From Boswellia sacra (taxonomy: Eukaryota; Streptophyta; Magnoliopsida; Sapindales; Burseraceae): a stretch of DNA of 64,000 bases. Position numbers and translations under genes: made by a program. The DNA is taken from the NCBI GenBank assembly GCA_013180625.2, contig SNVD02012892.1:642160-706159 (forward strand), read 5' to 3'. The notes below the pieces were generated by a model. It had not been told where the DNA came from. It saw only the letters and a program-made list of their open reading frames with translations, and searched no databases. Below are positions 1 to 13,262 of this stretch, piece after piece (the stretch's first letter is position 1; each line of letters begins with the position of its first letter).

Positions 1-1100
1 TTAACTCTCCACAGATTTGTCTGAATCTTCTACACTTCTGTTTCTAAATTTCTAAGCTTTTTGAGTTGACAACAGCGGCATATACAACATACATTTGCAT
101 TTAACACAAACGCAATTCAAAAGAAAAAAATGTCCATGAAAACAGTCCTTAGCCTTATCCTCTCCTCCTCTCTCCCACGCTGCTACCACCAAAAAATTTT
201 CCAGCAACATTTTAAACACTAATGGAAGAGCAGATTTTTAACAAGAACAAACAATCTTCGACGGATCCATAGTCAAGTTTGAAAAAGTCGCTTCAATTTC
301 AAGGAAATAGCAATCTTTAATGCTCAAATGTTAATCTCTTGTTTTCAGATTGTCGATTTCTTATTTGAACGGCTGTGTTAAGAAATGGAATTATAATTAA
401 AACTGATTGCAATAATGAGACTTTAATAGTAAATTATTTTTAGGATAGTATAGTAATTTTATTACAAAGTGGGGTGTATAGACCTCATCCATACAGCCCC
501 ACCCTTTATAAATTTGTAAAATATTTTTTTATTTGCCGTTCAACCTTTTATAATACTATTAAAACCTCTTAAATAAAAATATTTTCCTTCATTGTCAGTT
601 AGTTTAGTATTCCTATAGATTTCTTCCGTAGTTTCCTTGTTGCTAGTCCAACAATGTTTTTTTTATTCTATTTGAATTCAATTATTCACGTAATTTCTCT
701 CATCCTAACTTGTAAAATTCATAGACTTTGATTGATAGAGATAACTTTATTCATCTTCTATAATGTAGGTGAAATTCTAGTTTAAACTAAGATATACGTA
801 TCAAGAAGTTTATTGTTAAAACATAATATATATTATGTTTTTTCTCTGTTAGCTCGTTTTATAAGTTTGTTGAACTTAGGAGAATGAGAAAAAGAAAAAT
901 GCAATTAAGCTCATATTATATATGGAATAAATAAGTTTTTATTCTTAGAATCTTTTACAAGTCATACTTTTTTCTGCATAATTTAGATATGTAGTAATGT
1001 TTTATGGTAATTTACAAGTAAACAAGAAATTGAAATTTACAATTTATGCTATACATGATGGATGTTTATGAAATAGTTGTAAAGAATAAAATTAAATAAG
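1..1100. other. AT-rich intergenic sequence
   Basis: No open reading frame of useful length and no recognisable element. The stretch is AT-rich with several long T or A runs and reads like plant intergenic or intron DNA. Confidence 0.5.
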
Positions 1101-1129
1101 AAATAAAGATTTTATATTTAGTCTACAAT

Positions 1130-4100
1130 GAGGGTATAATATGGGTGTAGAGAGTAAAAATATATGTTCAATCATATTATTAGTCATTATCAATAAATTA
1201 AGTGATGGATATATTAGTGATCAAATTATTTAAAAATAGTAAATATTAAAAATATTTATTTGAATACAAATAATTTAAATTTTGTTCCAAATAAAGAGCC
1301 ATAAGTGTTACCTCCAACAAACAGAACTATTTATTAGTGGTTAGTTACAAAATACAATTGGCTTTACACCGATAATTTAATAATATTGATTAATATAATT
1401 TCCTAAAATAAAAGGCTTTCCAAGTTTCTCCATAAATAAGTGCTAGTGCTTAGTGCATTGATTAGGGCTTTAATACAGTAATTTTGTGGAAGTGTGTTGT
1501 TGAGGAGGTGTTAGGTTGTGGTGTTGGGCTGTCATGGCCCATAGGTGGTGGTTGTGTTGGGCTATGTGGCCAGTGGTGACAGAGTTGGGTTGTTCAAATT
1601 CCAGTTGTAAAAAATTATGGGTTGTAGTGATTTATAGTTTTAATGATTACGCATATCATACCTAGCTTCTTAAAATTTTAAAAGCCCTAACTTTGTTAAT
1701 ATTTTATTATATAGCTAAAATTCTAGTTTAAACAAATATTTTACCATGGGGGCATACAAAATAGTTATAGGGAGTAAATTTATAAGTCATATGTTAAATT
1801 AAGAGTAAGATTTAAGTTACAATGTGGGTGTATGAACTGATTGTGCAGAGTAAAGTCACATGTTCAATCTTATTATTTGTTGTTATTGATAAATTAATTC
1901 ACAGATATATTAGTGATAAAATTATTTTAAAAAATAATAGGTGTTGTAAGTAATTAATGATAAAAGAACAAATAGATCTAAAATTGAATAAAACTAAAAA
2001 TAATTTGAATTTATAAATTTTCATGATATAATATTTCTTCTAAGAATTTCTAAATGAATAGCTTTGATACCTATGTATTGTTTTATTCTTGGACATACTT
2101 GTTTTATTGGATATTACTTTTAAATCAGATAACAAAGAAAAAAAAATGGTAGTGAATCTTAATTTGTCAATTATATATTTTTCTTAATATGTTAAGTTAG
2201 CTTGTACTTGATAAACAATGACTAGTAGAAGATCATGAAATCGTGCCAATTGTGTACAAAATGAGCTCTAACAAGTTATGTATAAACAATTTAAAGGGTA
2301 TATATATGTATAATACTTAATTATAAGTTTGTATTTTAAATCCCTTTATAATCTTTACAACCAAAAAGAAATTGAAATTTAAAAGATTTATGTTATGAGT
2401 AATATTGTATCTATAACTCATTTACAACCATTTTTTATACAACCTGAATTGACAAGATATCACTGGATGGATAAAAAATAAAAATAAATAAATGAGGTTA
2501 AATAGAATGATAAGGTAATTACTCATCTAGTGATTTCATGCCAACTCAGATTGTACAAAATATCGATTATAAATGAGTTATAGGTATAAAATTATTTTTA
2601 TATTACGTTTATTGGTGTGCATGAAATAGGTGTAAAAAACAAAATTTAACAATAAATAAAGATTTAATGTTTAGTTTATAATGAGGCTGTGCAATATGGG
2701 TGGGGAGAGTAAAATTATATGTTCAATTTTATTATTTATCATTATGGATAAGTTAATTAATGGATATATTAGTAATAAAATTATTTAAAAATAGGTGTCG
2801 AAAATATTTATTTGAATACAAATAATTTAAATTAAGTTCAAAATAAAGAGCCACAAGGGTTACCTCTATACCATTTACAACTAGCTAGTTGCAGAATACA
2901 ATAAACCGTATACCGATAATTTAATAATTTTGAGTAAATATAATTTCATAAAATAAAGGGCATTATTTCTCAATAATCAATGACAGTCTTTGTTCATGAA
3001 TTAGGGCTTTAATAAAGTAATTTTGTGGAAGTGAGTTGTTCTGGTTTTAGGTTATGACGTTGGGCTGTCATGGGCAGTGGATGTGTTGAGCTATTTGGCT
3101 GGTGGTGACGAAGCTGGATTGTTCGAATTTCAGTTTTTGTAATTTATGGGTGGTGATGGATTGCAGTGGTTATGGTTTCAATAGCTTTCGATTTTTTTTT
3201 TCACCCAAACTAGGCCTACCATGTCAAACATCTTATAGTTTTAAAAGTTATTCTCTCATACTTCTCCAAAAGCATAAACAAGAAAAAAAATACTATTATT
3301 TGAACAAGATTGGTGGTGAGGATGTATGAAAGGGGCGTATGAAATATTTCTATAAAGTAAATCATATGTTCAATCTTATTATTTGTTGTTATTAGTAAAT
3401 TAATTAAGAGATATATTAGTGATAATTAAAAAAAAAAGTAGGTGTTATAAGTTTTTATGTGAATGTAAATAATTAACATGAAATTCAAAATAAAGAGTAA
3501 TATGATTTATCTTTCAATTTAAAAAAGTATTTCTTTTATGAATTATATTAAATTCTTTAATTGATAAGATGATATTTATTATTAACTATTTTTATATCAA
3601 TAATATGTGGTATGAAGGCACATACATAAAAAGGCTTCTTTTTTTTTTTTTTTGAGTTTTCTGGAGTTTCAAACAAAGAAAAACAAAATATAACATTCTT
3701 TGATTGTCCTAATGGTGGATGTTGCAGCATAATCACTGATAGATTTTATTTCCTCTACAAATTGGAGACTTTTTATGTGTGGAAGGCTTCCAAGACCATC
3801 AAATGTTGGTTCCGATTCCCACTTGTTTAAGAGTTGTCAAAAATCTAAAATTACTAGACAAAAAATAATTTGAATTTATAAATTTTTATTATATAACTTT
3901 TCTTCTAAAAATTTCTAAATGAATCGTTTTAAAAATTAAATAAAATTTTTGATAACTATTTATATTTTTGTTCTTCGACATACTTGTTTTATGATTTTTT
4001 TTTGTACTTTTTTATGGATATTACATTTAAATCAAATAATAAGAAAGGAAGAAAAATTGGAAGTTTATCTTAATTCGTCAATTATGTCTTTTTGTTAATA

Positions 4101-4260
4101 TGTTAAGTTATCTTGTATTTGGTAAACAATGACTAAAAGAAGATCATGACCTAGTGCCAATTGTGTTTAACATGAGCTCTAACAAGGTATGTATAAAAAA
4201 TTTAAAAGGTGAAATTATATATATAAATAATTCTTAATTCATAAAATTTTAAAACTCCCA
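1130..4260. repeat. Tandem duplication of an AT-rich unit upstream of the LRR exons
   Basis: Two diverged copies lie head to tail, about 1130-2340 and 2660-4260. Landmarks recur in the same order: gttgggctgtcatgg at 1523 and 3059, the motif gacatacttgttttat near 2092 and 3977, and a block around caatgact near 2216 and 4126. The spacing grows from about 1.54 to 1.9 kb, so the second unit has gained sequence. A third copy of the first block lies near 49880-50240. No protein is supported: the small reading frame at 3102-3329 has no recognisable domain. Confidence 0.6.
3758..3860 (+). pseudogene. Degraded LRR exon start (NBS-LRR relic)
   Basis: The stretch from aaattggagact through ggaaggcttccaag to cacttgtttaagag resembles the beginning of the better preserved LRR exon at 5184, with small gaps and no usable frame. 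It is probably a dead copy produced by the local tandem duplication. Identity was judged by eye over about 100 bp only. Confidence 0.4.
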
Positions 4261-5183
4261 AATAAAAATCTTTTGTTTTATACATGCTTTTGATGCTTTA
4301 TGCACCCAGGAACAAATAATACTTTTATTCCAATAAATTAATTGTTATACTACATACGATATCCCTCTTGTTATTTCAATGAAGTTCTCTTTTTTTCTTT
4401 TTTTTTTTTTTACTTCAGTTCAATTAAGTATCCATATAAGTTGTCTCATCTTTGTTTAATCAAGCTTATATAATGAAATGCAAATAAGTTTGTTATGACC
4501 TAAACAAACTTCTTCATCTGTTATAGCATATTTAAAATTCTACTTTAAGAAAATATTTTCAAATAAAAATGGTTATTATTAAAAATAATCATAAAATGTT
4601 ACAATTTGTGACATAATCATCTATCGTACTCATGATAGAGAAATAAATATGTTCTATTGGTGAAATCTTTTGTATGTAATATCTTTTTAGATATCATGAT
4701 TTGGATACATAATAATATTTTATATTTTAGTGAATTTTCATAAAATAATAGTGTCAAGTTTTTTTTTTTTTTCCAAATTACAAAATGGATATGGTTGAAA
4801 TTTTATAAAACTGGAAATGATTGGAATGTATAAATTTTTATGATATAATTGTACAATTGGTAAACTCAAAAAAATTTGAAATTTAAAAATAAAGAATCTA
4901 CTTTTGTTAATATGCCTTTCTAAAAAGATATATTCGAAAAATTGAACAAGAAGCTATGAGTATTACATTTCGATTATGAGAAAGCATTGTTTATAAATTA
5001 TTATAATTTCTTTAAATATTAAGATCTTATTTTAGTAATTAGTGCTTTTATATAACTAACACGTCAGTTAAGTTAAAAGGAAAATATAAAGAAAACACTT
5101 TTAGAGATAGAAATTTTATAATCTTTCTTTTATGTCTTGGTTATTTTTTTTTGGTACTCATAGATTTTGTTTTATTTGGTTAG
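4261..5183. other. Intergenic or intron sequence before the LRR exon
   Basis: AT-rich with several homopolymer runs and no coding signal. It ends in a T-rich tract and TAG at 5181-5183, a plausible splice acceptor for the exon that follows. I see no NB-ARC motif (P-loop, GLPL, MHD) anywhere upstream in the window. Confidence 0.4.
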
Positions 5184-5981
5184 AATTTGAAGACTTTAAG
5201 AGTGGAAGGCTTCAAAGATGAGCAGATGTGGGTTCAAATTGTGAGTTGTTTAAGCGATGTGAAAATTTTGAATATTAGGGATTGTGGAGTAAAAGAATTA
5301 AAAGGTCTAAGTAAGAGCACCACACATATTTTAACTCTACAAAACCTTACCTCACTAAGCCTCTGGAACTGCCGTAAGCTGAGACATATTGTTGTTTCAA
5401 ATCTGTCGCAACTACAATACCTGCGTATTGGAGATTGTGTGCAATTGGAGGAAATAAATATTGTTGAAGATAAAGAGAATGATGTCCAACCTGGGCTTAT
5501 ACATAAAGACAAAGATAGACCTGCTGATGATGTCAGATCATATCACAAACAACTTGAGCTACCTCAACTCCAATACTTATATTTGGATTCTCTACCAAGC
5601 CTGACCAAGTTCTGCCCTGTGAATTATCACTTGATATTTCCATCTTTAGAAGAATTATATGTTTTGAGAAGTGGGAAGATAAAAACAAAATTTTGGTATT
5701 GCAACAGGGGTGAAAACGGAAAAGGAAGTGTTCTTGCAGAAGGAAAGGTAAAGCTACTTAATTAATTTAATTTAATTTAATTATAATATATAAAAGAATG
5801 ATTTTGTTAACATAACAATTCCCTCATATTAATTCCTTTTCCTTGCTTTCCTTTCCTTTAATTGCTTCTACAGCCACCCGAAGACGATGAAGATCCACAA
5901 CAAGGGGACATCAAGTGCTGGAATTCCAAAGCCATGATGAGAGACTTACCGCTATTTGAACACAACCAGCAGAAGGAATAA
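5184..5981 (+). CDS. C-terminal LRR exons of a CC-NBS-LRR type disease-resistance protein (partial)
   Basis: Two exons, 5184-5747 and 5874-5981, are joined by an AAG|GT donor and a pyrimidine-rich CAG acceptor and stay in frame to a TAA stop. The first encodes 188 residues with irregular plant LRRs: repeats such as LTSLSLWNCRKLRHI and LQYLRIGDCVQLEEI, then LPQLQYLYLDSLPSLTKFC and FPSLEELYV, the pattern of RPS2-like LRR ends. The second adds an acidic, Gln-rich tail of 35 residues. Such proteins are cytoplasmic immune receptors in which the LRR senses effectors or guards a host protein. The NB-ARC and coiled-coil parts are not in the 5 kb upstream, so the gene is either truncated or has its 5' end outside the window. 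The first codon of the exon is not an ATG. Family call is firm; functionality is doubtful. Confidence 0.7.
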
Positions 5982-7069
5982 GAAGAGAAGAAGGTGATGC
6001 AAATTATTGCTTGTTTTGTCTTACGCAAACTATTTGAACACAACCTGCTTGTCAAATTTCCTCAACTAAGATAAGATATCATCATTTTCAGATATATATG
6101 GAATAAGATCTTGTGTAAATCTTGCTCAAATAATCAACTAATGCTTCTGTGTTTGAACTATTATTTATTTCCCCTCAAGCTTTGCTTTTTGCACATTTCC
6201 TTTGAATTGTTTGATATGTACACACATAAAAATGAAAGAAAAGCAGTTTATGCTTTTTTATTTATGGTCGTGTTATTGAGAAAATGGAGAAATATTTGGA
6301 GTTATAGAGTTTGATTAGTGTCTCTGTTTGGAGTCATCCTTTTTTTTTTTAACAGTTTTAGAATTAATCATATCTTTTGGTGTTCTGCGTTTGTTTCTTT
6401 TATTCTCATATGCTTGAGTTTTCGCTTAATTGATATGCTTTTTGAGGTGCTTTCTTTCTTTCTTTCTTTTCATCTTTTGTTGAAAAAAGAAAATGGTATA
6501 AATATTCTATAACTATATAACTACAGCTCTTAGGAGAATTATGCAGGCATAGTACCAGAAAATCTTTCTAAGTGCATCTAATTTTCAACTTTTGATTGCT
6601 TTTTGTTACTAGGTTGTTTGTGACTAAATGTCCTACCAATTTGTGACTATTGTAAAACTTTCAAAGGGATATCGATATACACCACAAATAGATTTGAATT
6701 AAAGATCAAATTTTCTTATAATGAGCTTTTTTTTTAATTTTTTTTCCTTTTTCCATTTCAGTCTTTGAAACAGTTATAACCTTTGATATGCACAAACTTC
6801 TCACTCATGTATATCTGCACAACGCAACCAGGTTTTAAAATCATTTGTTGCCCAAGTTGTTTGATTATGGTTCGAAGGTTGTTGATGCTATTAATAATAA
6901 AATGTACGTGCTATTGTCTACACTTTAGCCTTATGCCTTCAAGTCCCAATTGCCTTGAGATGCATAATGGGAAATAGATGGTGCAACGTTAATAATGTCA
7001 GTTGTACAAATTTGTCATGATTAGCTATAAGTGTGATCCTTAACTTTTACAGTAGGAGCCTGATGGAAA
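5982..7069. other. Spacer shared with the second array copy
   Basis: Non-coding. From about 6110 it aligns by eye with 56210-57170, sharing stretches such as tttatttcc...ctcaagctttg, acacacataaaaa and aactacagctcttagga in order. It is therefore part of the duplicated NBS-LRR/FRS unit. The short reading frames here are T-rich and unsupported. Confidence 0.5.
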
Positions 7070-7560
7070 ACCAATCTATTATTGGATTTGGTTTAGATGA
7101 AGGCGTGTCCTTGAATATGGAAATTGAACCTTTGAAGAAACTATTTCCTAAAGAATTTGGCTATATGTTTAATTGAAGATAATAAGATAGTAGATCAATC
7201 TGACAAAAATCCCTACATAAACAGTGACAATTAGAACCATATATCGGCATGGAGTTCAACTAAAGAGATAATGCTAGAGAATTTAATTCTACCTTTGACA
7301 GGCACATTGTTTCAATGTACATAGATACCATAATCGTTGATCAATCAAGTTATAGTTCGTCAAGATTTTGTCTTTTTAAAAGGGGATATTCATGCAAAAA
7401 TGTCTATAGAAAAGATAAAATTCTTTTGGACCACTTATCACCCAAAATGGTTGTCAAGCAATGGTAAGGCTAGCTCTAAGGGATGAAGTAAAGTGGGTTA
7501 TCACCAAATTTTTTTAGAAGCACAATCATAAGCTAAGGAGTCCCAATAAACCTCCACGGT
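7070..7560 (+). pseudogene. Degraded FAR1-related (FRS) gene fragment
   Basis: Around 7458-7560 the plus strand reads AMVRLALRDEVKWVITKF, an in-frame stop, then KHNHKL. This is the recognisable end of a FAR1 DNA-binding domain (compare the better preserved copy at 12745-12850). Upstream, 7070-7200 has short coding-like pieces but no continuous frame. FAR1/FRS proteins are transposase-derived nuclear transcription factors with a WRKY-GCM1 type zinc-binding domain. The homologous place in the other array copy is near 57170-57670 and is also broken. The start and exon limits cannot be set. Confidence 0.55.
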
Positions 7561-8122
7561 GTGGATATGGGAAGCACTTTGTCAGTGATGTATGTTTGAG
7601 AATGTTTTTAATTATTGTTATTATTGATTGAACTTTTATTACATTACTGGAGTTGATGAAATATCTCATGTTTATTAATGTGGAAGAATTGTGGTGTTAT
7701 TTTTGGTCATTGTAACTGCCAAGCTCTAATATGAGCATCTAAACTAAATTTCTACCTCACTTGTTAGACACTTTGGTTCAAACACAATAATTATTATTTG
7801 AGATTTCTATTGCTTTTGGGAGTTGAAATCGTTTGGTTATATTCTTGGGGTGGATGGGGTACATTTATAATCACAAGAACAGACATGGTAGCTAGTTTCA
7901 TTAACTTAATCAATAGAATAGGTATATTTGAACAAAGAACCTTAGCCAAGTTTGGTTGTTGGGGTGTATTGATCAGATTAGATATTCATTAGATCATTTG
8001 CCTTCAAGGTTTGTTAATAGAATTTCTACCTAATCTTTTCTTTCTAGCAATATTGTTATAAACTTTGTTTTTGGGTCAACAATCCTTCATATTCATTTGC
8101 TTTCCATTTATTTGTTCTGCAG

Positions 8123-8182
8123 CCATCTAAAGATAAGGCAACAAAAGAGATGAGCAAAGGATCATCTAGCAGAAAGGAATGA
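8123..8182 (+). pseudogene. Possible relic of an NBS-LRR last exon
   Basis: After a TTCTGCAG acceptor, 8123-8182 encodes PSKDKATKEMSKGSSSRKE and a TGA stop. Its position after an acceptor and its charged composition resemble the final exon at 5874-5981, which starts PPEDDED. This is inference from layout; the similarity is weak. Confidence 0.3.
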
Positions 8183-10590
8183 AATAAATAACAAAAGCTC
8201 GTGATCATATACTCGAAAGTAAGGGGGCTCTATTTTATGCAAATTATTTCACATTGGATGTGACATTATCTCTAAGAAATCATCGATGACCATCCACTTG
8301 TGAAATTTCCTCAACTAACATGTCATTGTTTTGAGTGAATATGCTGATTACTTTGTCAATTTTTTTATGATGCAACAATAGAATCTATATGAATCTTGCT
8401 CAAACAATCCATCGGGTATCAACTAATAATGACTCTTTTTTATTTTTTATTTTTAACTTCCTTTAGATCTCCAGGTCTTTTACCACTCAATATGGAGAAG
8501 CATATGGCTTGTTTCATGGCAAGAATAGACAGCACAAGGGAAGAATTTGACTTTTTGCAATTTGAATGTTTAGATGTGTCTGAAGATGTCATTGGTTCTT
8601 ATCTCTCTTCGCACTAGCTTGTGTCTTCATAGGCCACATTTTGAGAGCCTCTGAACTATTTTCTTCAATTTGATTTGACTACTTCCGTCTTTTGCTACTT
8701 GTTATGTTTTTTATTCTTAATGATTTTAGACCACATGAGAACTTATTTTATTATAAACTCTGAAGCTTTGGTTCTTGTTGTATACTTTTTCAAGTGTTAT
8801 TTACTCCCTGTAAAAGTTTCGGTTCTTCCAGAATTCCTATTTGATGTTGTTATATACTTTTAAGTACATGAACATGATTCTGAATTCGTCCACGATGACC
8901 TATTCACGTAATTTGCTTTGTCTACCATAGTTTCCTTTTCTTTTATCTTATGATCCCGGCCTCTTCAACTAAATATGACGTTTTTTTTACTGATCATTGT
9001 ACCTCAAATCATCCTTAAATCAACAACTTCTTTAGAATAAACAAATTTTATGTTTATTATATTGCCAACCTTATTAACGTCGGAAAAGTTGGGATGTCAA
9101 TACTCTTCCTTTCAAAATTGACCATAATTGTAATCCAATAAGGGAAACAAAATAGGAAGATAATTAAACAAGTTATAGGGCCTGAAATGAGTTTTAGCAA
9201 TTAGTAAAACCTTTTGGATTAAACGTAGTTCAAGACAAAAATACTATTCTTTTCAGCAAATTTTATGTCACTACATTGTTAAATCCTTGTCAAATATGTC
9301 AAGGTGTGAAATAATTCTATTACATGCTCAACAATGCTTTGTGAGACTTTTCAAGTATTTTAAAATATATATTTTCAGTTCTTTGTCAAGCACGTCAAAT
9401 ATTTTATATGGTGTGTTTGACAATGACTTGTCAAACATATTGCACATTTACAGTATAAACTTATGAATCATATTGAAAAGTATTTTATTCAAATAATTGG
9501 TTAAATATTAAAAAATTTTGAAATTTATTAAAACTCATTATCAACTCCAAATTTAGTCATTTTAACTTATTTCAGAAAAATGTTCTTTAATTGAATTATG
9601 TACGGCTGGAAAGCAAAACATTCTTGGCATGTGCAAACAAAATTTCTGGCGAGTAAATAGTTCTTCACCTATGAAGGAGAAGATTTTAACTTCTACAAAA
9701 GCAAAACATTAATGCTTTAATAAAGACTTTGCAAATCAGAAACTCTAGGAATGATGTCAATGTCATCCTTCCGCTAAGAATTTTGCTTTCTCTTTTCATC
9801 TTTAAAGTTTTTATAATTATTGGAAATTGCTTGACCAGCTACTGTATTCATAAAACAAATTTTAAATTTATATAAAAATTATAAATAAGTGTATAAAAGT
9901 TAAACAGTCGTAAATTAGTAAATGAAAATTGTGTAAAAATTTTAACACAACTTTAATTTACTCGTTTACTATTATTATACACTTATTTATGATTTTTATA
10001 AGATTTTGATTTTTATTATATGAGTATAGTTGATGTACTATACAATGACTCATGATTATTCGCTTTGCTTTGCTTTTTAAAACATTTCTTCTCTCTTGTA
10101 AGGAGAAAAGGTCAAATACATTAATGATTGGTTCAAAATATTTTCTCCCGGTTGTTGTAAAAAATTTATATGGTGGTAGTTTTAGTGATTGCCAGTTTTT
10201 TTAAACATTTTTTAGTTTTTTTTTTGTGAAAAATTAATTCTTATACGTTTTAAAACCATCAGACACAATCATTTATTAGATGAGATGTAATCTTATGTCT
10301 TATAGATGATATGATAATATGATTGCAAATGTTTAGACATCTTCGGTTAAAACTCTATCATAACCCTATTAAAACAATTAGAATTATAAAATAATAATTA
10401 AAAAATGTTTATCTGTCTATGGGTTTATTAAATTATAGTTTTGCGCTCTAAATTCTTTTACACATGTTCAATTTTAAATCGAACCCTTCATTTTAATCAA
10501 ATTTCACTAATAAAATCAATTGAAATTAAAGCATAATTTTTTAAATATATGAATTCTATATTTATTTAAAAATTAACAACTGCAAATATT
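8183..10590. other. Intergenic spacer with array homology
   Basis: No gene seen. The part 8390-8790 is repeated near 44280-44560 (gggaagaat, caatttgaatgtttggat/agat, ggttcttatatctcttc-like). The part 10080-10310 is repeated near 48770-48960 (caaatacat, ttggttcaaaatatttt, gaaaaattaattcttata). Both belong to the duplicated array and both now lie right of the Copia-B insertion. Confidence 0.45.
9869..10001. repeat. Imperfect inverted repeat, possible MITE
   Basis: The left arm at 9869-9896 (ttataaataagtgtataa-like) is matched in reverse complement by the right arm at 9972-10001 (ttatacacttatttat). About 75 bp of AT-rich DNA lie between the arms. It could be a small foldback MITE. I found no clear target duplication, and in such AT-rich DNA chance palindromes are a real alternative. 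Confidence 0.35.
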
Positions 10591-12314
10591 CTATTTTAGC
10601 TAAAGCCCCACCAAAATATCAGGAACAGTTTAAACGGTTAATTGGTTCCGCTACCAAACGGATCCTAGCCAGTGAGTATCATGCACCACTGTAAACGCTA
10701 CCCGTATGGTCTGAGCCCCCACCTCTCCTCGAGGTCTCTAATCTTGTGCGCTTTTACCAAACCAAACCGTAAAGTACGAGACAAAGCAAACCAACCAAAC
10801 TGAACCGCAACTCCATCACTCTTACCGAACAAAACACTTCTCAAAATATTGCTTTTAGTGTTGAAATGGGTTTCTGGTAATTTGTGAAGAAATTGATGGA
10901 AATAATTTGTGATAGATTAGACTTGAGTGAAGTTTTTGTCTGGGGGGAATTTATAGTTTATTTTTGGGTTTAGAAGTTAAAAAGAGAATGCTTTGAGTTA
11001 GTGGAGAAATGGGTCTCTTTTAATTTGTGAAGAAATTGGAGGAAATAATGGATAACATTACCAGATATTACCGGAATGCTGGAATGTGTGATTTGTTTCA
11101 TGGAAGGTTTAAGGTTCCGACTTCGTTGCTGGTAGAAGTGAGGTTGTTTGTTTGCCTAGAAAGTGAGAGAAAATTAGAGAATTCAGGAAAAGAGTTAGTA
11201 GCCAACTGTGAGAAAATTATTTTATGTTATTCCATCAAGTATGCTTAGTTGTATTAATTCATTGCATTTGGAATTGAAGTTTGTAAGGAAAGCTTCATAT
11301 TTACCATTGCTATTTCAAACTCTGTTTTGGCAATTCATTTACTCTATGTTGGCTTCTACAAACGTGATATATATGGACTACACAAACTAATTATCATATT
11401 GGAATAACATAGAACACGAGTTTGTAATTGAGAAATTATATGTCTGCGTTATGATATTGTACCAAAAACATTGTTAAAGCAATATTTTGGTAACGATACT
11501 GAGCTTCCTAATTTTGACTTATAATTTGATTATCCAACTTTAGTAGTCTGATTATCATTCCTTGTTTTGTTGTTCCTCCATGTTTCAACAAAAGAGCAAA
11601 AAAGAAAATTTTGAGTGTTTGTGTGCTCTCTGCTATTTTTATTTCCTAGATAATGAGAAAATTCGCTTTTATTACTCCAACAATTTGCATTTGGGCTCTC
11701 TTGATCAGTTGTTTACTTACTTGAAAATTTATAGATTTTGGATTCAAAATCATTCTTGAGATAGTTCTTGACAACAAAGCAGGGTAATCTTTTCTTTGTT
11801 GACATTTCATATAGTTTGTTTATGCTGGTAAAATGTGGTCGATGCATTATGAAGATAAGTTTTTATCAAATCCAAACTGAAAGACATGATAAACTCTCTC
11901 CGGTTAAGAGAGAAGGAACTGAAAGGGAAAATTTTTTGTACAATATGGTCAAAAAAATTTGAGGTATTATTTTGAAGATTTAGAGTGTATATTTAGGAAT
12001 TCTTCTCATGACAGATAGCTTTGTGTGAGTAGTTTATTTCATTACTTGAATTACTTAGTTTTCTTCTTTTTCTCTTTCCTAGTTTTAACTATTTTTCTAC
12101 CATTTGCATCCTGCTTGCACTTAGTTTCCGCATCCTGGAAGTCATCGGAGAATGATAACCTGGATAGTGTTTTCTAAATTTTATTTATTTTGTTTGATCA
12201 TGTTCTAAAACTTATGAGATTTCATGATCAAAATATTTGCTTCTATGACTGCAAAATGTGTTGTTAGCTGAACTTGAAACACTGATATTGCATTCCATAT
12301 ATTGTAGATATATA
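10591..12314 (+). promoter_or_regulatory. Conserved promoter/5' leader region of FRS copy 1
   Basis: A less AT-rich block at about 10620-10860 is shared with 60010-60270: ttggttccgct, aaacgga, ccagtga, tatcatgc, cacctc and tcgag occur in the same order. After it a non-coding stretch (agaaattggaggaaataatgg, 11030) is also shared with 60500 and runs to the acceptor ATTGTAG before the ATG at 12315. This looks like a promoter, 5' UTR exon and long 5' UTR intron. In the second copy a donor CCAA|GTAAGC is visible near 60270. No defined cis element is claimed. Confidence 0.45.
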
Positions 12315-13168
12315 ATGGCAGGCTCTGCTGGACATGACTATGTAGATAGTGATGGAGGTTCCGATACTGAAACTTTAGAAAACTTTGATGAACATGAAGG
12401 CACGGACGATGGGCTGTTACCTTGCTACAATTCACACAATGTTGTAACTGATGACTTGAATTTAATGATACCATCAGTGGAAGGTTTAACTGCAGAAAAC
12501 TCGGAAAGTTTTGAACCATACACAGGAATGACCTTTCCATCGTTGGATGATGCAAGGGACTTCTATTATTAATATGCCAAGCGTACAGGTTTCACCATTC
12601 GAACAAATCGCATACGACACTCGCCAAAGAATATGGCTATTATTGGCCGGGACTTTGTCTGTTCTAGGGAAGGTTTTCGTGCTGCAAAACATACTCTTAG
12701 GAAGGACAGGGTCCTCTCTCCACGACCAATTACGAGAGAAGGGTGTAAAGCGATGATTAGGTTGGCACTTGGCAGCAAGAGATGGAGGTAAATGGGTTGT
12801 TACCAAATTTGTTCGAGAGCACAACCACAAACTCATGGTTCATTGTAAATTTCCTGGGGAGCTGCCAATTGTAAATATACTCAGTGAGTTATGTCTATTT
12901 TAGGTTTTTATGGTTTACTTTTTAATGTTGCTGGTGTCTGAGTCTGAATTTTAAATTGAATGCCAAGGTTACTTGTGGTGCTTCTTATGATTTTTCAGAA
13001 AATCCCTTGGAGCTCTGGTTTCTAAAATTTTGCTTGTAACCGAATTCTTAAATTCCATGGTTGACACTGCTCAATCTGTCATTGGATTTTGCTGCGACCA
13101 TATAGAATTCCTTGTGTGTTGTTGTTGTCTATTTTCAATCATAATTAAGCTTATCCATGCTCATCATG

Positions 13169-13200
<32 letters not shown>

Positions 13201-13213
13201 GATGATGATGATG

Positions 13214-13262
<49 letters not shown>

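Noticed and set aside
11027..11390. Small frames in the FRS leader (MKKLEEIMDNITRYYRNAG...)
   Set aside because: The region is conserved between paralogs but the frame is not kept in copy 2, so it is more likely leader or intron than coding.
13165..13261. CRISPR-like repetitive array
   Set aside because: It is a simple trinucleotide microsatellite in a plant genome with no spacers.
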